This document shows, piece after piece, positions 17,757 to 26,134 of a stretch of DNA of 64,000 nucleotides. Both the position numbers and the translations under genes were made by a program. The stretch is from Gammaproteobacteria bacterium (lineage in GTDB: Bacteria > Pseudomonadota > Gammaproteobacteria > Burkholderiales > Burkholderiaceae_B). The notes beneath the pieces are model-generated. The model worked only from the letters and a program-made list of their open reading frames with translations, did no database searches and had not been told where the DNA came from. Positions within the stretch are counted from its first letter, which is position 1. Every line of letters starts with the position of its first letter. The DNA is taken from contig JAURJT010000013.1 of NCBI GenBank assembly GCA_030832095.1, forward strand, positions 35,146 through 99,145. The letters are read 5' to 3'.

Positions 17757-18719
17757 ATGCTGAAGCAACGGTTCGTTTCGTTCTTGCTCTTGTGTTGTGC
17801 CGGTATGGCCGCACAAGCCGCCGACTATCCAGTTAAACAAATCCGTCTTGTGGTGCCTTTTGCTGCAGGTGGCAATACGGATATCGCGGCACGCCTATTG
17901 GCAACCGGGCTCACGACCGAGCTTAAACAGCCGGTTTATGTTGAAAATAAAGCAGGTGCCGGTACGGCCATCGGCACTGAAGAGGTTGCGCGTAGCCCTG
18001 CTGATGGCTACACACTTTTGTTTACAACCGTTGGCCTTGCAGTGAACCCGAGTTTGTACAAAAACCTGCGCTACGACGCCAAGCGAGACTTTGCCCCGGT
18101 TGCGCACGTGGTAAGTTCCTCGCCCGTGATCTTGATGCACCCGTCTGTCCCTGCAGCGAATCTAGCAGAGTTTGTGGCTTACGCAAAAGCGAAAGGGCCG
18201 TTGTCGTATGGTTCAGCTGGCGTCGGCAGCGCCATGCATCTACATGCTGAGCAGTTTCGCATTGAAACCGGTCTGACTGTAACGCACGTACCCTATCGCG
18301 GTGAAGGCCCGGCCTTGGTTGACCTGTTGGCTGGTCGCACTCAATTTCACTTTGGTTCGATCTCGAGTGCATCGCAATACATTGAATCGGGTGCGCTAAA
18401 GGCATTAGCCTTTGTGTCGTCAAAGCGCTCGCCACTCTTGCCGAAGGTGCCTACGGCAATTGAGGCAGGAGTCCCTGGGTTTGTGACCTCAACGTGGGGG
18501 GTGATTTTAGTGCCAGCGGGCACTTCGCCTGAAATCATTCAGACCTTGAATAAAGCGATTAATCGCGTGATCGCAGTCCCTGCAAATTTTGCCCGTTTTA
18601 TCGAACTAGGTTTTGAACCACTGACCAACTCGACACCTGTCTCGACCGCACAATTCATTGATGCGGAGACGCAGTATTGGGCGACCTTGATTAAAAAGTT
18701 AGGCATCACGGCTGAATAG
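17757..18719 (+). CDS. Bug/TctC-family periplasmic solute receptor
   Basis: The protein has 320 residues. The ATG at 17757 has GGAG 9 bases upstream and gives a compact signal peptide (MLKQRFVSFLLLCCAGMAAQA). The mature part has YPVKQIRLVVPFAAGGNTD, VYVENKAGAGTAIGT, PADGYTLLF and VPYRGEGPALVDLLAGR. The receptor precedes a ThDP-dependent enzyme by 131 bp and an MmgE/PrpD-DUF4387-AtuA set on the same strand, so it may bring in the substrate of that set. Confidence 0.92.
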   Translation: MLKQRFVSFLLLCCAGMAAQAADYPVKQIRLVVPFAAGGNTDIAARLLATGLTTELKQPVYVENKAGAGTAIGTEEVARSPADGYTLLFTTVGLAVNPSLYKNLRYDAKRDFAPVAHVVSSSPVILMHPSVPAANLAEFVAYAKAKGPLSYGSAGVGSAMHLHAEQFRIETGLTVTHVPYRGEGPALVDLLAGRTQFHFGSISSASQYIESGALKALAFVSSKRSPLLPKVPTAIEAGVPGFVTSTWGVILVPAGTSPEIIQTLNKAINRVIAVPANFARFIELGFEPLTNSTPVSTAQFIDAETQYWATLIKKLGITAE

Positions 18720-18741
18720 CGCAAGACAAAGGTAAATCTCG

Positions 18742-18790
18742 TTAAGGGTATGCCAAGTCATTGGTGTCGCTTCTTAAAGGTATGCCTAGT
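18742..18790. promoter_or_regulatory. Direct repeat upstream of the ThDP enzyme gene
   Basis: TTAAGGGTATGCCAAGT (18742-18758) recurs as TTAAAGGTATGCCTAGT (18774-18790), matching at 15 of 17 positions with a 32-bp period, which is three helical turns. It lies 60-110 bp before the GTG start at 18851 and may be a double binding site for a regulator or simply a small duplication. Confidence 0.35.
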
Positions 18791-18850
18791 GAACGATGTA
18801 TCTCATTAGCGGCAGGATAAGTATGCCGAAGACGTTTATTGGAGAATATA

Positions 18851-20479
18851 GTGCAGACGACCGGACAGCAGTTAGTATCTTTTTTAGAAGCCAATGGAGT
18901 TGATAGAGTATTTTGTGTACCCGGTGAGAGCTTCTTGCCCCTGCTTGACGCCTTAGGCGCGAGCAAGATCGATACCATCACTGCGCGGCATGAGAGCTCG
19001 GCAGGCTTTATGGCAATGGCCGATGGTCGACTCACAGGTCGGCCCGGCGTGTTTATGGTGAGTCGCGGGCCCGGTGCGACCAACGCCTCGATTGCGGTGC
19101 ATAGCGCGCAACAAGACGGTACGCCGTTAATCTTGATGATTGGTCAGGGCGAGCGCCAGCATGTGGGGCGAGATAGTTTTCAAGAAATCGATTACTCAAA
19201 AATGTTTGGTAGCATTGCGAAATGGGTTTACGAAATCAATGACCCGACGCGTGTGCCTGAAGTCATGGCGCGTGCTTTCTCGGTGGCGATGAGTGGTACA
19301 CCAGGCCCCGTGGTGATTTCTTTGCCTGAAGATATTTTGCCGATCGAGCTACCCGACGTGAAGGCACGTGCCTCCGTGGTGGCGAGTAGTGCGCCAACGC
19401 CCATGGCGATACAGCGTGTATTAGAACTGTTAGCAAAGGCCGAACGCCCCTTGCTTCTGGCGGGTGGCGAATTTGCAACCGATGAGCAACGTGCGGCGCT
19501 GCGCGCAGCCGCTGAAAAGCACAATATTCCAGTTGTGATTGGTTTTCGTCGCCACGGCGTGTTTGCGTCCGATCATCCACTTTACGCCGGCGACATCGGA
19601 ACGGGTACCTCTGCCACGCAAGTCAAAGCGTTTGAAAAAGCGGATTTATTGTTAGCGATTGGCACGCGCCTGTCTGACTGGGGTACCCTGAATTACAGAT
19701 TTCCAACGCCGCCTTGGCCAAATCAAACACTCGTTCATGCGTGCGCAGATGTCACGATGATCGGTAAGAACTTTCAGCCAGAAGTTGGAATGGTGTGTCA
19801 CGGTGCAGAATTTATTCGTGAGTTCGCTTTGCAAGCTGTGGTGCCAGAGAAAAAAGATCGCAGTGCGTGGATTAATGAGTTGCATGGTTATGCGCAAACG
19901 CAGGCGGTATGGAAAAACATCAAAGCGCCTGACGGTGTCGCCTTTGGTAATGTCGTGCGCGCCTTAGGTGAACTGACCCCCGATGCCACAAGCATTGTCC
20001 CCGATGCAGGGATCTCTGCTGCGTTGGCTTATAAATTCTTTCCGTTTACGGGTAAGCGCAAACTGTATTCGACGATGTCTGGTGTGATGGGGTATGGCGT
20101 GCCTGGCGCAGTGGCGATCGCCATGCGCGAGACTGACCGCACTGTGGTGTGTTTGGTGGGGGATGGTGGTTTTATGATGACAGGCAATGAACTTGCCGTC
20201 GCCGTAGAGCGCAAGTTACCACTTAAGATCTTTTTGTCTAACAATCGTAGTTTAGGGACGATTCGTCTACATCAAGAGCGCATGTATCCAGGGCGTTCGC
20301 ACGCGACCGATCTCAGTGGGCCAGACTTTTCGAAGTTAGCGCAAGCTTTTGGCTGCGCAACCTTGCTGATTGAAAAGGATGAAGATATCGAACCTATGAT
20401 TCGAGCAGCGTTGGCAGCAACGGGCCCTGTCTTTGTTGAGGTTAATGCAAGCCTGTCGGCGATTTTGCCAAAAACTTGA
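18851..20479 (+). CDS. Thiamine-diphosphate-dependent enzyme, acetolactate-synthase-like
   Basis: The start is a GTG at 18851, set by GGAGA 5 bases upstream; the protein has 542 residues. It has the three-domain layout of the POX/AHAS family: N-terminal pyrimidine-binding domain with the catalytic glutamate E48 (ARHESS), a central domain, and a C-terminal PP domain with the ThDP motif GDGG from residue 437 to NN at 464-465. Such enzymes condense or decarboxylate 2-oxo acids. No regulatory small subunit follows, which argues against classical branched-chain biosynthesis and for a catabolic role, perhaps a 2-oxo-acid decarboxylase or carboligase. Neighbours are a Bug receptor and an MmgE/PrpD protein on the same strand. 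The tail of the gene is duplicated (20470-20502). Confidence 0.88.
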   Translation: MQTTGQQLVSFLEANGVDRVFCVPGESFLPLLDALGASKIDTITARHESSAGFMAMADGRLTGRPGVFMVSRGPGATNASIAVHSAQQDGTPLILMIGQGERQHVGRDSFQEIDYSKMFGSIAKWVYEINDPTRVPEVMARAFSVAMSGTPGPVVISLPEDILPIELPDVKARASVVASSAPTPMAIQRVLELLAKAERPLLLAGGEFATDEQRAALRAAAEKHNIPVVIGFRRHGVFASDHPLYAGDIGTGTSATQVKAFEKADLLLAIGTRLSDWGTLNYRFPTPPWPNQTLVHACADVTMIGKNFQPEVGMVCHGAEFIREFALQAVVPEKKDRSAWINELHGYAQTQAVWKNIKAPDGVAFGNVVRALGELTPDATSIVPDAGISAALAYKFFPFTGKRKLYSTMSGVMGYGVPGAVAIAMRETDRTVVCLVGDGGFMMTGNELAVAVERKLPLKIFLSNNRSLGTIRLHQERMYPGRSHATDLSGPDFSKLAQAFGCATLLIEKDEDIEPMIRAALAATGPVFVEVNASLSAILPKT

Positions 20480-20502
20480 GCTGAGTAAAAACTTGAGCTG
20501 AG
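20470..20502 (+). repeat. Tandem 16-bp repeat containing the ThDP enzyme stop codon
   Basis: AAAAACTTGAGCTGAG occurs at 20470-20485 and again at 20487-20502, period 17. The first copy contains the last codons and the TGA stop (20477-20479), so this is a short tandem duplication of a gene tail. Confidence 0.85.
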
Positions 20503-20574
20503 GGTCGTGATCCTGTTCTAGATGGCTGTCAGACACTATTCAGCGAGCTCAATTGGGCTTGTTTATACATCCTA

Positions 20575-20595
20575 ACTCTCGCGTCAGACGAGAGT
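20575..20595 (+). promoter_or_regulatory. Stem-loop in the leader of the MmgE/PrpD gene
   Basis: Perfect 7-bp arms ACTCTCG and CGAGAGT (loop CGTCAGA) lie 28-48 bases before the ATG at 20623. The AGGGG ribosome site is separate and downstream, so the stem could stabilise or insulate the leader, or end transcription from upstream. Confidence 0.4.
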
Positions 20596-20622
20596 CACAA
20601 TAAGATCTACAGGGGCGACACA

Positions 20623-22062
20623 ATGGCGACGAAAGAAGTAGGTTCGGTCAATACAACACCAGACACTGAGTTTTCAGATGGGCTGATTGGGTTTTGTCGA
20701 ACGTTGCGTGCGCAGCCGCTTGCCGCCGAGACAGTACGGCGCTCAACCGATGCGATCACTGATACCTTAGCTTGTATGGTGCTTGGGGTCGGTCAAGCGC
20801 TCGAACCTAAGTTGCGTCGTGCACTCGTTTCTAATCAGCCGCTTAAACAAATGCTGGCACAATTTGCACCCGCCGCCTTGCGGGTCAGTTCAACCGATGC
20901 ACAAGGGTCTGCCGCGTTGTATCTTGGTACGCTAGCGCATGCTGCGGATTTTGATGACATCAGTCATCCAGCGTATTGCCATGCGACGGCGTTGCTGTTG
21001 CCGGCACTCTTGATTCGTGGTGCTGCCTTGGGTGTGAGTGGCGAAGACTTGATTCGCGCGCATGTGGTGGGTATCGAAACGCTTGGTCAACTTGGCCGTC
21101 GTTTAAACACTGCGCACTACGAACGCGGTTGGCATACCACGGGTACCTTTGGTGCCATCGGTGCCACCGCAGCGTTAGCGTTTCTTGAAAAATTCACCGA
21201 TGAGCAGATGCGTGGTGCCCTGGGTGTGAGTGCATCGCTTGCCAGTGGTGTGCGACAAAATTTTGGCACCATGACCAAACCGCTGCATGCTGGCCTGGCG
21301 GCACGTTCGGCGATCTTAGCGACTCGGTTAGCTGAACAGGATTTCACCTGTGCGCCTGATGCGATCGAAGGTAAATTTGGCTTTATGAAGGTGTTTGGTG
21401 GTGCGGCACCAGCGAGTTACGCCAAAGCTTGGGGGCAGCCGCTAGAAATTTTGACTGAGACCGGGATTGGCTTAAAAGCGTACCCTTGCTGCGCGGCCAC
21501 GCATCCAGCGATTGATGCCACACGTGCCTTACGTGAAACACTCAGCGGCAGTTCTGTTGAAGATATCGAATCCATGCGGGTAGGGGCTTCACGCTTTGCT
21601 ATGCAGCCCTTGATTTACGACATCCCGACTACAGGCTTGGAGGGTAAGTTCAGTATGCGCTACTGCATCGCGTCGGCGATGATTGATGGTGCGGTCAAGA
21701 TCGGAACGTTCGAACCTGATCAAATCAAGCGCCCAGCGATCGAGCGCTTAATGACAAAAATTACGGTTGAAATTGACCCTCTTGTCGCAGATGATCACGA
21801 ATTTGCTGCGATCGTTGACCTTAAATTGAAGTCTGGTCGTGAAGAATCAATACGTATCGATGTGGCCAGTGGTAAGCCGGGTAATTGGTTGAGTGAAACC
21901 CTGTTGAAAGAAAAATTCTTTGATTGCCTGGGTACCCATCGGCTCAATAGCCAAGCTGGGCAGGTACTGTATGAAACAGCGCAGCAGCTTGCGAGTCAGA
22001 GTTCGATTGAGTCGCTCTATCAATCCTTGCTGCAAACCTTGGGTGAAGGGACTGTCAGTTAG
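20623..22062 (+). CDS. MmgE/PrpD family protein (dehydratase-like or isomerase-like)
   Basis: The 479-residue protein has the all-helical core of the MmgE/PrpD family: ITDTLACMVLGVGQ near the start, AHAADFDDIS (acidic motif), GWHTTGTFGAIGATAALA, KPLHAGLAARSAILA and KAYPCCAATHPAIDATRAL. PrpD is 2-methylcitrate dehydratase, but most members are uncharacterised and act on other organic acids. AGGGG lies upstream of the ATG. The gene precedes DUF4387 and AtuA-like genes by 53 bp, which looks like one operon. It differs enough from the second PrpD-like gene at 26135 to suggest a different substrate. Confidence 0.9.
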   Translation: MATKEVGSVNTTPDTEFSDGLIGFCRTLRAQPLAAETVRRSTDAITDTLACMVLGVGQALEPKLRRALVSNQPLKQMLAQFAPAALRVSSTDAQGSAALYLGTLAHAADFDDISHPAYCHATALLLPALLIRGAALGVSGEDLIRAHVVGIETLGQLGRRLNTAHYERGWHTTGTFGAIGATAALAFLEKFTDEQMRGALGVSASLASGVRQNFGTMTKPLHAGLAARSAILATRLAEQDFTCAPDAIEGKFGFMKVFGGAAPASYAKAWGQPLEILTETGIGLKAYPCCAATHPAIDATRALRETLSGSSVEDIESMRVGASRFAMQPLIYDIPTTGLEGKFSMRYCIASAMIDGAVKIGTFEPDQIKRPAIERLMTKITVEIDPLVADDHEFAAIVDLKLKSGREESIRIDVASGKPGNWLSETLLKEKFFDCLGTHRLNSQAGQVLYETAQQLASQSSIESLYQSLLQTLGEGTVS

Positions 22063-22115
22063 GCCTGCCGCTGTCTCACTAAACTTATTCAATATTACTT
22101 TTGCAAAAGGTCATC

Positions 22116-22421
22116 ATGTATTTGCAAGATATCGCTCGTGTGATTCGAAGTAAAAATGCCGGGCCGCGCTGCACGACGTTAGACATCATGTTCAATAGTG
22201 ATGAAGACTACAACCGAGTGATTCAATCCAAGGTGATTAATCAAGCCTTGATTGCCAAGTTGTATGACATGCCGGCGGATCAGGTAAATATCATCGAGTA
22301 CCCGATGTCGCGCGCTCTTAAAATTGCGATCCCCCGAAAAATCACAGCGGGCGATCCAGGCGATCGTGATGTGTACGGCGCCCAACAGCACGCGCGCTTG
22401 TTTAAGGTTGAGATTGTATGA
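22116..22421 (+). CDS. DUF4387 protein, partner of AtuA-like protein
   Basis: The 101-residue protein begins MYLQDIARVIRSKNAGP and continues with CTTLDIMF and a C-terminal region with GDRDVYGAQQHARLF, the pattern of DUF4387. The ATG at 22116 has AAAGG upstream. DUF4387 is nearly always next to, or fused with, an AtuA/DUF1446 protein, and here the stop overlaps the ATG of that gene (ATGA), so the two are translationally coupled and probably form a complex. The function is not established. Confidence 0.85.
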   Translation: MYLQDIARVIRSKNAGPRCTTLDIMFNSDEDYNRVIQSKVINQALIAKLYDMPADQVNIIEYPMSRALKIAIPRKITAGDPGDRDVYGAQQHARLFKVEIV

Positions 22422-23815
22422 GTGCAACCGGACGCATCTTAAAAGAGTTCGCTGGTCTTAAAACGCGCCGCCCGTTGAAATTGCTGGGCGCCTCAGGTCA
22501 GCTTGGCTATGGCATCCCAACACCTGCATTTCAGGCAGGCCTTGAGCGTAAGCCTGATTTGATTGGCTGTGACATGGGTTCTATTGATATTGGCCCGTAT
22601 TATCTTGGCAGTGGCAATATGGCGACGGCTCGCGAATCCACCAAGCGCGATCTGCGCAAGGTGCTGATCGCGGCGCGCTTGCACGATATCCCTTTGGTAA
22701 TTGGATCGGCAGGCTCGGCGGGCGGTGCGCCGCATTTAGAGCAGACGCTTGCAATTGTGCGTGAAATCGCCAAAGAAGAGGGCTTGCATTTTCGTTTGGG
22801 TGTGATTGCGGGTGATATTCCTAAAGACATTATCATCGATGCGATACGTGCGCAGGGTATGGTTGGCATCGATGGTATGCCCGCGTTAACCGAAGACGAC
22901 GTATTGGGTGCCGCCCACATCGTTGGGCAGATGGGGATGAGCTCGTTTGAGCAAGCCTTCAAAGCTGATATTGATGTCTTGATTACAGGTCGTGCCTGTG
23001 ACACCGCAATTTTCTCGACCTTGCCTGTGATGCTTGGTTTTCCGATCGGTTTGTCTGTGCATTTGGCCAAGATCATCGAGTGCGCGTCGTTATGCTGTTT
23101 GCCCGGCGGGCGCGATTCAATTCTTGCCACGCTAGACGATGAGGGCTTTGTGCTTGAAAGTATGGCGCTCCAGCGGCGTGCCACGCCAACCTCAGTGGCC
23201 GCGCACAGCCTGTATGAGCAGAATGACCCTTATGTGATCATCGAGCCCGAAGGGCGTGCAGTCTTGCATGAAGCAAAATACGAACAAATCGACGATCGTC
23301 GCACGCGCATTAGCGGTGCGCAGTGGCTTGAAGCCCCCCAGATTACGATCAAAATCGAAGGCTCAACGCGCGTCGGTGAACGTGCCATTTTGCTATGTGG
23401 TGCGGCCGATCCGATTTTTATCAAAAATCACGAAGAGATTTTGCGCGATGTGACAAAGGTGGTTCGCGATTTAGTGTGTGAAGACGCGCCTGAAGATTAC
23501 ACCCTGTTCTGGCGCGTTTTTGGCGTAAACGGTGTGACGGATCCCTTGCCGGATGCGGTGACGCCGAGTGAGATCTGCATGACGATTGAATGTATTGCGC
23601 CTACCACCGCGCGTGCGTCTGAAGTGGTGCGCACAATGAAGCAGTACTTGTTACATTTTGGGTATGAGGGGCGTTTATCGACGGGGGGCAATCTCGCTTT
23701 TGCCTTTACCCCGCCTGAGATTTCAGTTGGCACAGCGTACAAGTTCAGCGTGTATCACATCATGACGACTGCGCGTTTAAGTGAATTATTTCAATTGAAG
23801 ATTGAAGAGTTGTAG
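22418..23815 (+). CDS. AtuA/DUF1446 family protein (acyclic-terpene-utilisation type)
   Basis: The 465-residue protein shows family blocks: LLGASGQLGYGIP, DLIGCDMGSIDIGPYYLGSG, LVIGSAGSAGGAPHLEQTL, GRACDTAIFSTLPVMLGFP and KIIECASLCCLPGGRDSI. AtuA is needed for citronellol/geraniol use in Pseudomonas, but family members occur in many unrelated catabolic clusters and the reaction is unknown. Here there is no geranyl-CoA carboxylase nearby, so terpene use is unlikely; the MmgE/PrpD and ThDP genes upstream suggest an organic-acid pathway. Confidence 0.88.
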   Translation: MSATGRILKEFAGLKTRRPLKLLGASGQLGYGIPTPAFQAGLERKPDLIGCDMGSIDIGPYYLGSGNMATARESTKRDLRKVLIAARLHDIPLVIGSAGSAGGAPHLEQTLAIVREIAKEEGLHFRLGVIAGDIPKDIIIDAIRAQGMVGIDGMPALTEDDVLGAAHIVGQMGMSSFEQAFKADIDVLITGRACDTAIFSTLPVMLGFPIGLSVHLAKIIECASLCCLPGGRDSILATLDDEGFVLESMALQRRATPTSVAAHSLYEQNDPYVIIEPEGRAVLHEAKYEQIDDRRTRISGAQWLEAPQITIKIEGSTRVGERAILLCGAADPIFIKNHEEILRDVTKVVRDLVCEDAPEDYTLFWRVFGVNGVTDPLPDAVTPSEICMTIECIAPTTARASEVVRTMKQYLLHFGYEGRLSTGGNLAFAFTPPEISVGTAYKFSVYHIMTTARLSELFQLKIEEL

Positions 23816-23833
23816 GTGGGGCGCCGGTCTATC

Positions 23834-24985
23834 TCAAATGTTGGCGACAATACCAACCCAGAATAGTCTGTCAGTCCCAACATCGACATCATACTTTTGC
23901 AAGAAACGCAGTGTGCCATCGTCTTGAATGCGAAAGACAGAGAGCCCGCCGGGTACGTGTTGAATCGCTCCGTTGACCAGAGCATCGCGGGCAATCATGC
24001 AGCCTGCAATCAGAATCGTGCCACTGGGGTCGATCGAAAATGTGCGAACGTGCATACCACGCGTATCTTCAGTGTGAATCAGGGTTGGTTCACCGGTGCG
24101 GGCGTGAATTGAAAAGGTGCTGATTGTATTTTCAGCAGCATTGAATATTTTCGTTCCGTTGTGATCAATGGTTCCATCGGCACGATTTGAAACATACACA
24201 AACTTACCATTCGGATGCACATGAATGGCGCCCACCAACTGGCGAGGCTTGAGTAACTCGGGCTGCGCGAGCGTAGTCTTGCGCCACAGGGGGCCAACGA
24301 CTGTTTTGCCGAGTTCAAAAAAAGCGATTTGATTTTGACGCTCGATCGATAGGTACATCCAGGGTTTTGTTGGATGAAAGTCTACATGCCGAGGGCCAAA
24401 TTCGTATCCTGCATTTGGAATGAGTTTCTGACGATGCGTCAGGATACCGTCGGCATAGTCAAAGATTTCGAGCGAACCTGGTAACTCTGGATTGCCGTGC
24501 TCAGGATCGTTACCGCGTACTGGCAAGACGACACTGTGATTATCGGGGGTTACAACAATTTGATGCGCGCAAGCACCTAGATCAAAAGCATGTTGTTTAA
24601 CCTCTTCACCAATTGATCCATCCCTTTTGATGCGATGTGTGCTGAGAGAGCTCGGGTCGTTATAGGCTAGCAAAATGTGCTGCGAAGTGCGATCGCTTGC
24701 GATGTGCACAGGACGAGAGCGTAGCGGTGTTGGAAGACCTTCTAGTTTTAACGAACCGTCGCTTTGAATGGCCAACGCGCAAACAAAATGTTGAGTTCCA
24801 GCCTTGCCAGGTCCGCCATCGCTACAGGCTGCATATAGAATCGGCTTGGTGGCGTGCCTCCAAGCGTATTGAAGGCCGGCAGGTAGCGCAAGCGCGCTGC
24901 GCTCGGTTAGAGAGCCATCGCTAATGTTTAAACTGTATTGGCTGAGATGCGCGCCTACTGCCGCATAGACAAAGAATGCATTCAT
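23834..24985 (-). CDS. Lactonase-family seven-bladed beta-propeller protein (6-phosphogluconolactonase-like)
   Basis: Starting at the ATG at 24985 (MNAFFVYAAVGAHLSQYSLN) the protein has 383 residues. It shows the repeated blades of the Pgl/lactonase family, such as RPVHIASDRTSQHILLAYND, ACAHQIVVTPDNHSVVLPVRGND, GPRHVDFHPTKPWMYLSIERQNQ, AIHVHPNGKFVYVSNRADGTID and VRTFSIDPSGTILIAG. No signal peptide is seen, so it is probably cytosolic. Members open lactone rings of sugar or muconolactone type. It lies 16 bp after a Bug receptor gene, so it may hydrolyse a lactone made from, or imported with, that receptor's ligand. Confidence 0.87.
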   Translation of the reverse strand: MNAFFVYAAVGAHLSQYSLNISDGSLTERSALALPAGLQYAWRHATKPILYAACSDGGPGKAGTQHFVCALAIQSDGSLKLEGLPTPLRSRPVHIASDRTSQHILLAYNDPSSLSTHRIKRDGSIGEEVKQHAFDLGACAHQIVVTPDNHSVVLPVRGNDPEHGNPELPGSLEIFDYADGILTHRQKLIPNAGYEFGPRHVDFHPTKPWMYLSIERQNQIAFFELGKTVVGPLWRKTTLAQPELLKPRQLVGAIHVHPNGKFVYVSNRADGTIDHNGTKIFNAAENTISTFSIHARTGEPTLIHTEDTRGMHVRTFSIDPSGTILIAGCMIARDALVNGAIQHVPGGLSVFRIQDDGTLRFLQKYDVDVGTDRLFWVGIVANI

Positions 24986-25001
24986 GATACTTTTACAATA
25001 T

Positions 25002-25970
25002 TCAGTTGACGGCAATGCCCGCTTTCTTGACAATCGGTGGCCACTGTTTGAGTTCGCGTGCAACCAGTTCATCGACGTAGCTGCCCGGCTTTGCAATGAT
25101 TCTGACGCCGTCAGCCGTTAGTCGTTCAACGATTTGCGGATCTTGTAAGGTGCGAACAAAGGCTTTCTCTAGAGTTTGTACAACATTCTTAGGTGTTCCG
25201 GCGGGTGCAAGCACCGCCATCCAGAAGGTGGTTTCAAATCCTGGAAAACCAAGTTCGGCAACCGTCGGCAAGTCTGGAATTTGCGGCATACGCTCTACAC
25301 TGGTTACCGCGAGCGGGATGATTTTACCTGCCTTGATTTGTACAGCAGAAGTCGGAAAGGCATCAACCTTGAATTGATAGACCCCTCCCAATAAATCGAT
25401 CATGGCAGGCCCTGCTCCTTTGTATGGGACATGTACCATTTCAATTCCTGCGCGGTCGATAAACAACTCGGTGGCAAGATGAGGAAATGTGCCGGAGCCC
25501 GCGGTCCCATAGTGCATCGGTGGTGACGTTTTTTTTGCGAGTGCAATAAATTCTGGCAAGGTCTTGGCTGGAACCGAGGGATGAATAACAACCAAACCGG
25601 GTGTATCCCCAACCATGATGACGGACGTAAAGCTTTTGACTGAATCGTATCCAAGAGATTTGTAGATTGAGGGGTTGGCAGTGTGTGAATTAGTCGCCAT
25701 CAATAAGGTGTACCCATCCGCAGGAGCTGACGCAACGATCTGAGTACCGATCGTCGCACCGGCGCCACCTTTGTTTTCGATGACGACGGTCTGGCCTAGT
25801 GCTTCGCCAAGTTTTTGAGAAATTCGTCTTGCAACGACATCAGTGGTACCGTTTGGTGGGAAAGGCACAATTAAATGTATTGATTTTTCAGGAAAAGCTG
25901 CTTGCGTTGTGAAGCCGATGCACAGTAACGCTGAAGCGATGGCCAGTTGTATACTTTTTAGAAGCTGCAT
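25002..25970 (-). CDS. Bug/TctC-family periplasmic solute receptor
   Basis: The protein has 322 residues; GGAGAA lies before the ATG at 25970. The signal peptide runs to TTQAAFPEKS. Family blocks are IHLIVPFPPNGTTDVVARR, VVIENKGGAGATIGT, PADGYTLLMAT and VPYKGAGPAMIDLLGG. It forms a two-gene unit with the lactonase and is divergent from the second MmgE/PrpD gene, from which it is separated by a 164-bp region with a palindromic site. Confidence 0.92.
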   Translation of the reverse strand: MQLLKSIQLAIASALLCIGFTTQAAFPEKSIHLIVPFPPNGTTDVVARRISQKLGEALGQTVVIENKGGAGATIGTQIVASAPADGYTLLMATNSHTANPSIYKSLGYDSVKSFTSVIMVGDTPGLVVIHPSVPAKTLPEFIALAKKTSPPMHYGTAGSGTFPHLATELFIDRAGIEMVHVPYKGAGPAMIDLLGGVYQFKVDAFPTSAVQIKAGKIIPLAVTSVERMPQIPDLPTVAELGFPGFETTFWMAVLAPAGTPKNVVQTLEKAFVRTLQDPQIVERLTADGVRIIAKPGSYVDELVARELKQWPPIVKKAGIAVN

Positions 25971-26066
25971 GTTGTTCTCCTTTATTGATGACATCGACTG
26001 AATCAACGTATTTTTTGTTTCTTAATAGCTTTCTTTAATTGTTATGTTCATTACGCTATATTTTTT

Positions 26067-26096
26067 TTGATTGTATACAACAACGTTCGTTATACC
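26067..26096 (+). promoter_or_regulatory. Candidate promoter with palindromic operator TTGTATACAA
   Basis: The perfect palindrome TTGTATACAA (26071-26080) lies between divergent genes. It overlaps the end of a possible -35 box TTGATT (26067-26072), which is followed after 18 bp by TATACC (26091-26096), 39 bp before the ATG at 26135. Palindromes of this TTGT-N-ACAA type are typical of GntR/FadR-family repressors, so transcription of the PrpD-like gene may be repressed here. The promoter match is moderate. Confidence 0.45.
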
Positions 26097-26134
26097 TACA
26101 ATCAAATAAAAATAAACTTAACGAGGTGACAAAA

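Noticed and set aside
22418..23815. Acyclic terpene degradation cluster
   Set aside because: AtuA is the only terpene-related family present; geranyl-CoA carboxylase and other atu genes are absent, and neighbours point to organic acids.
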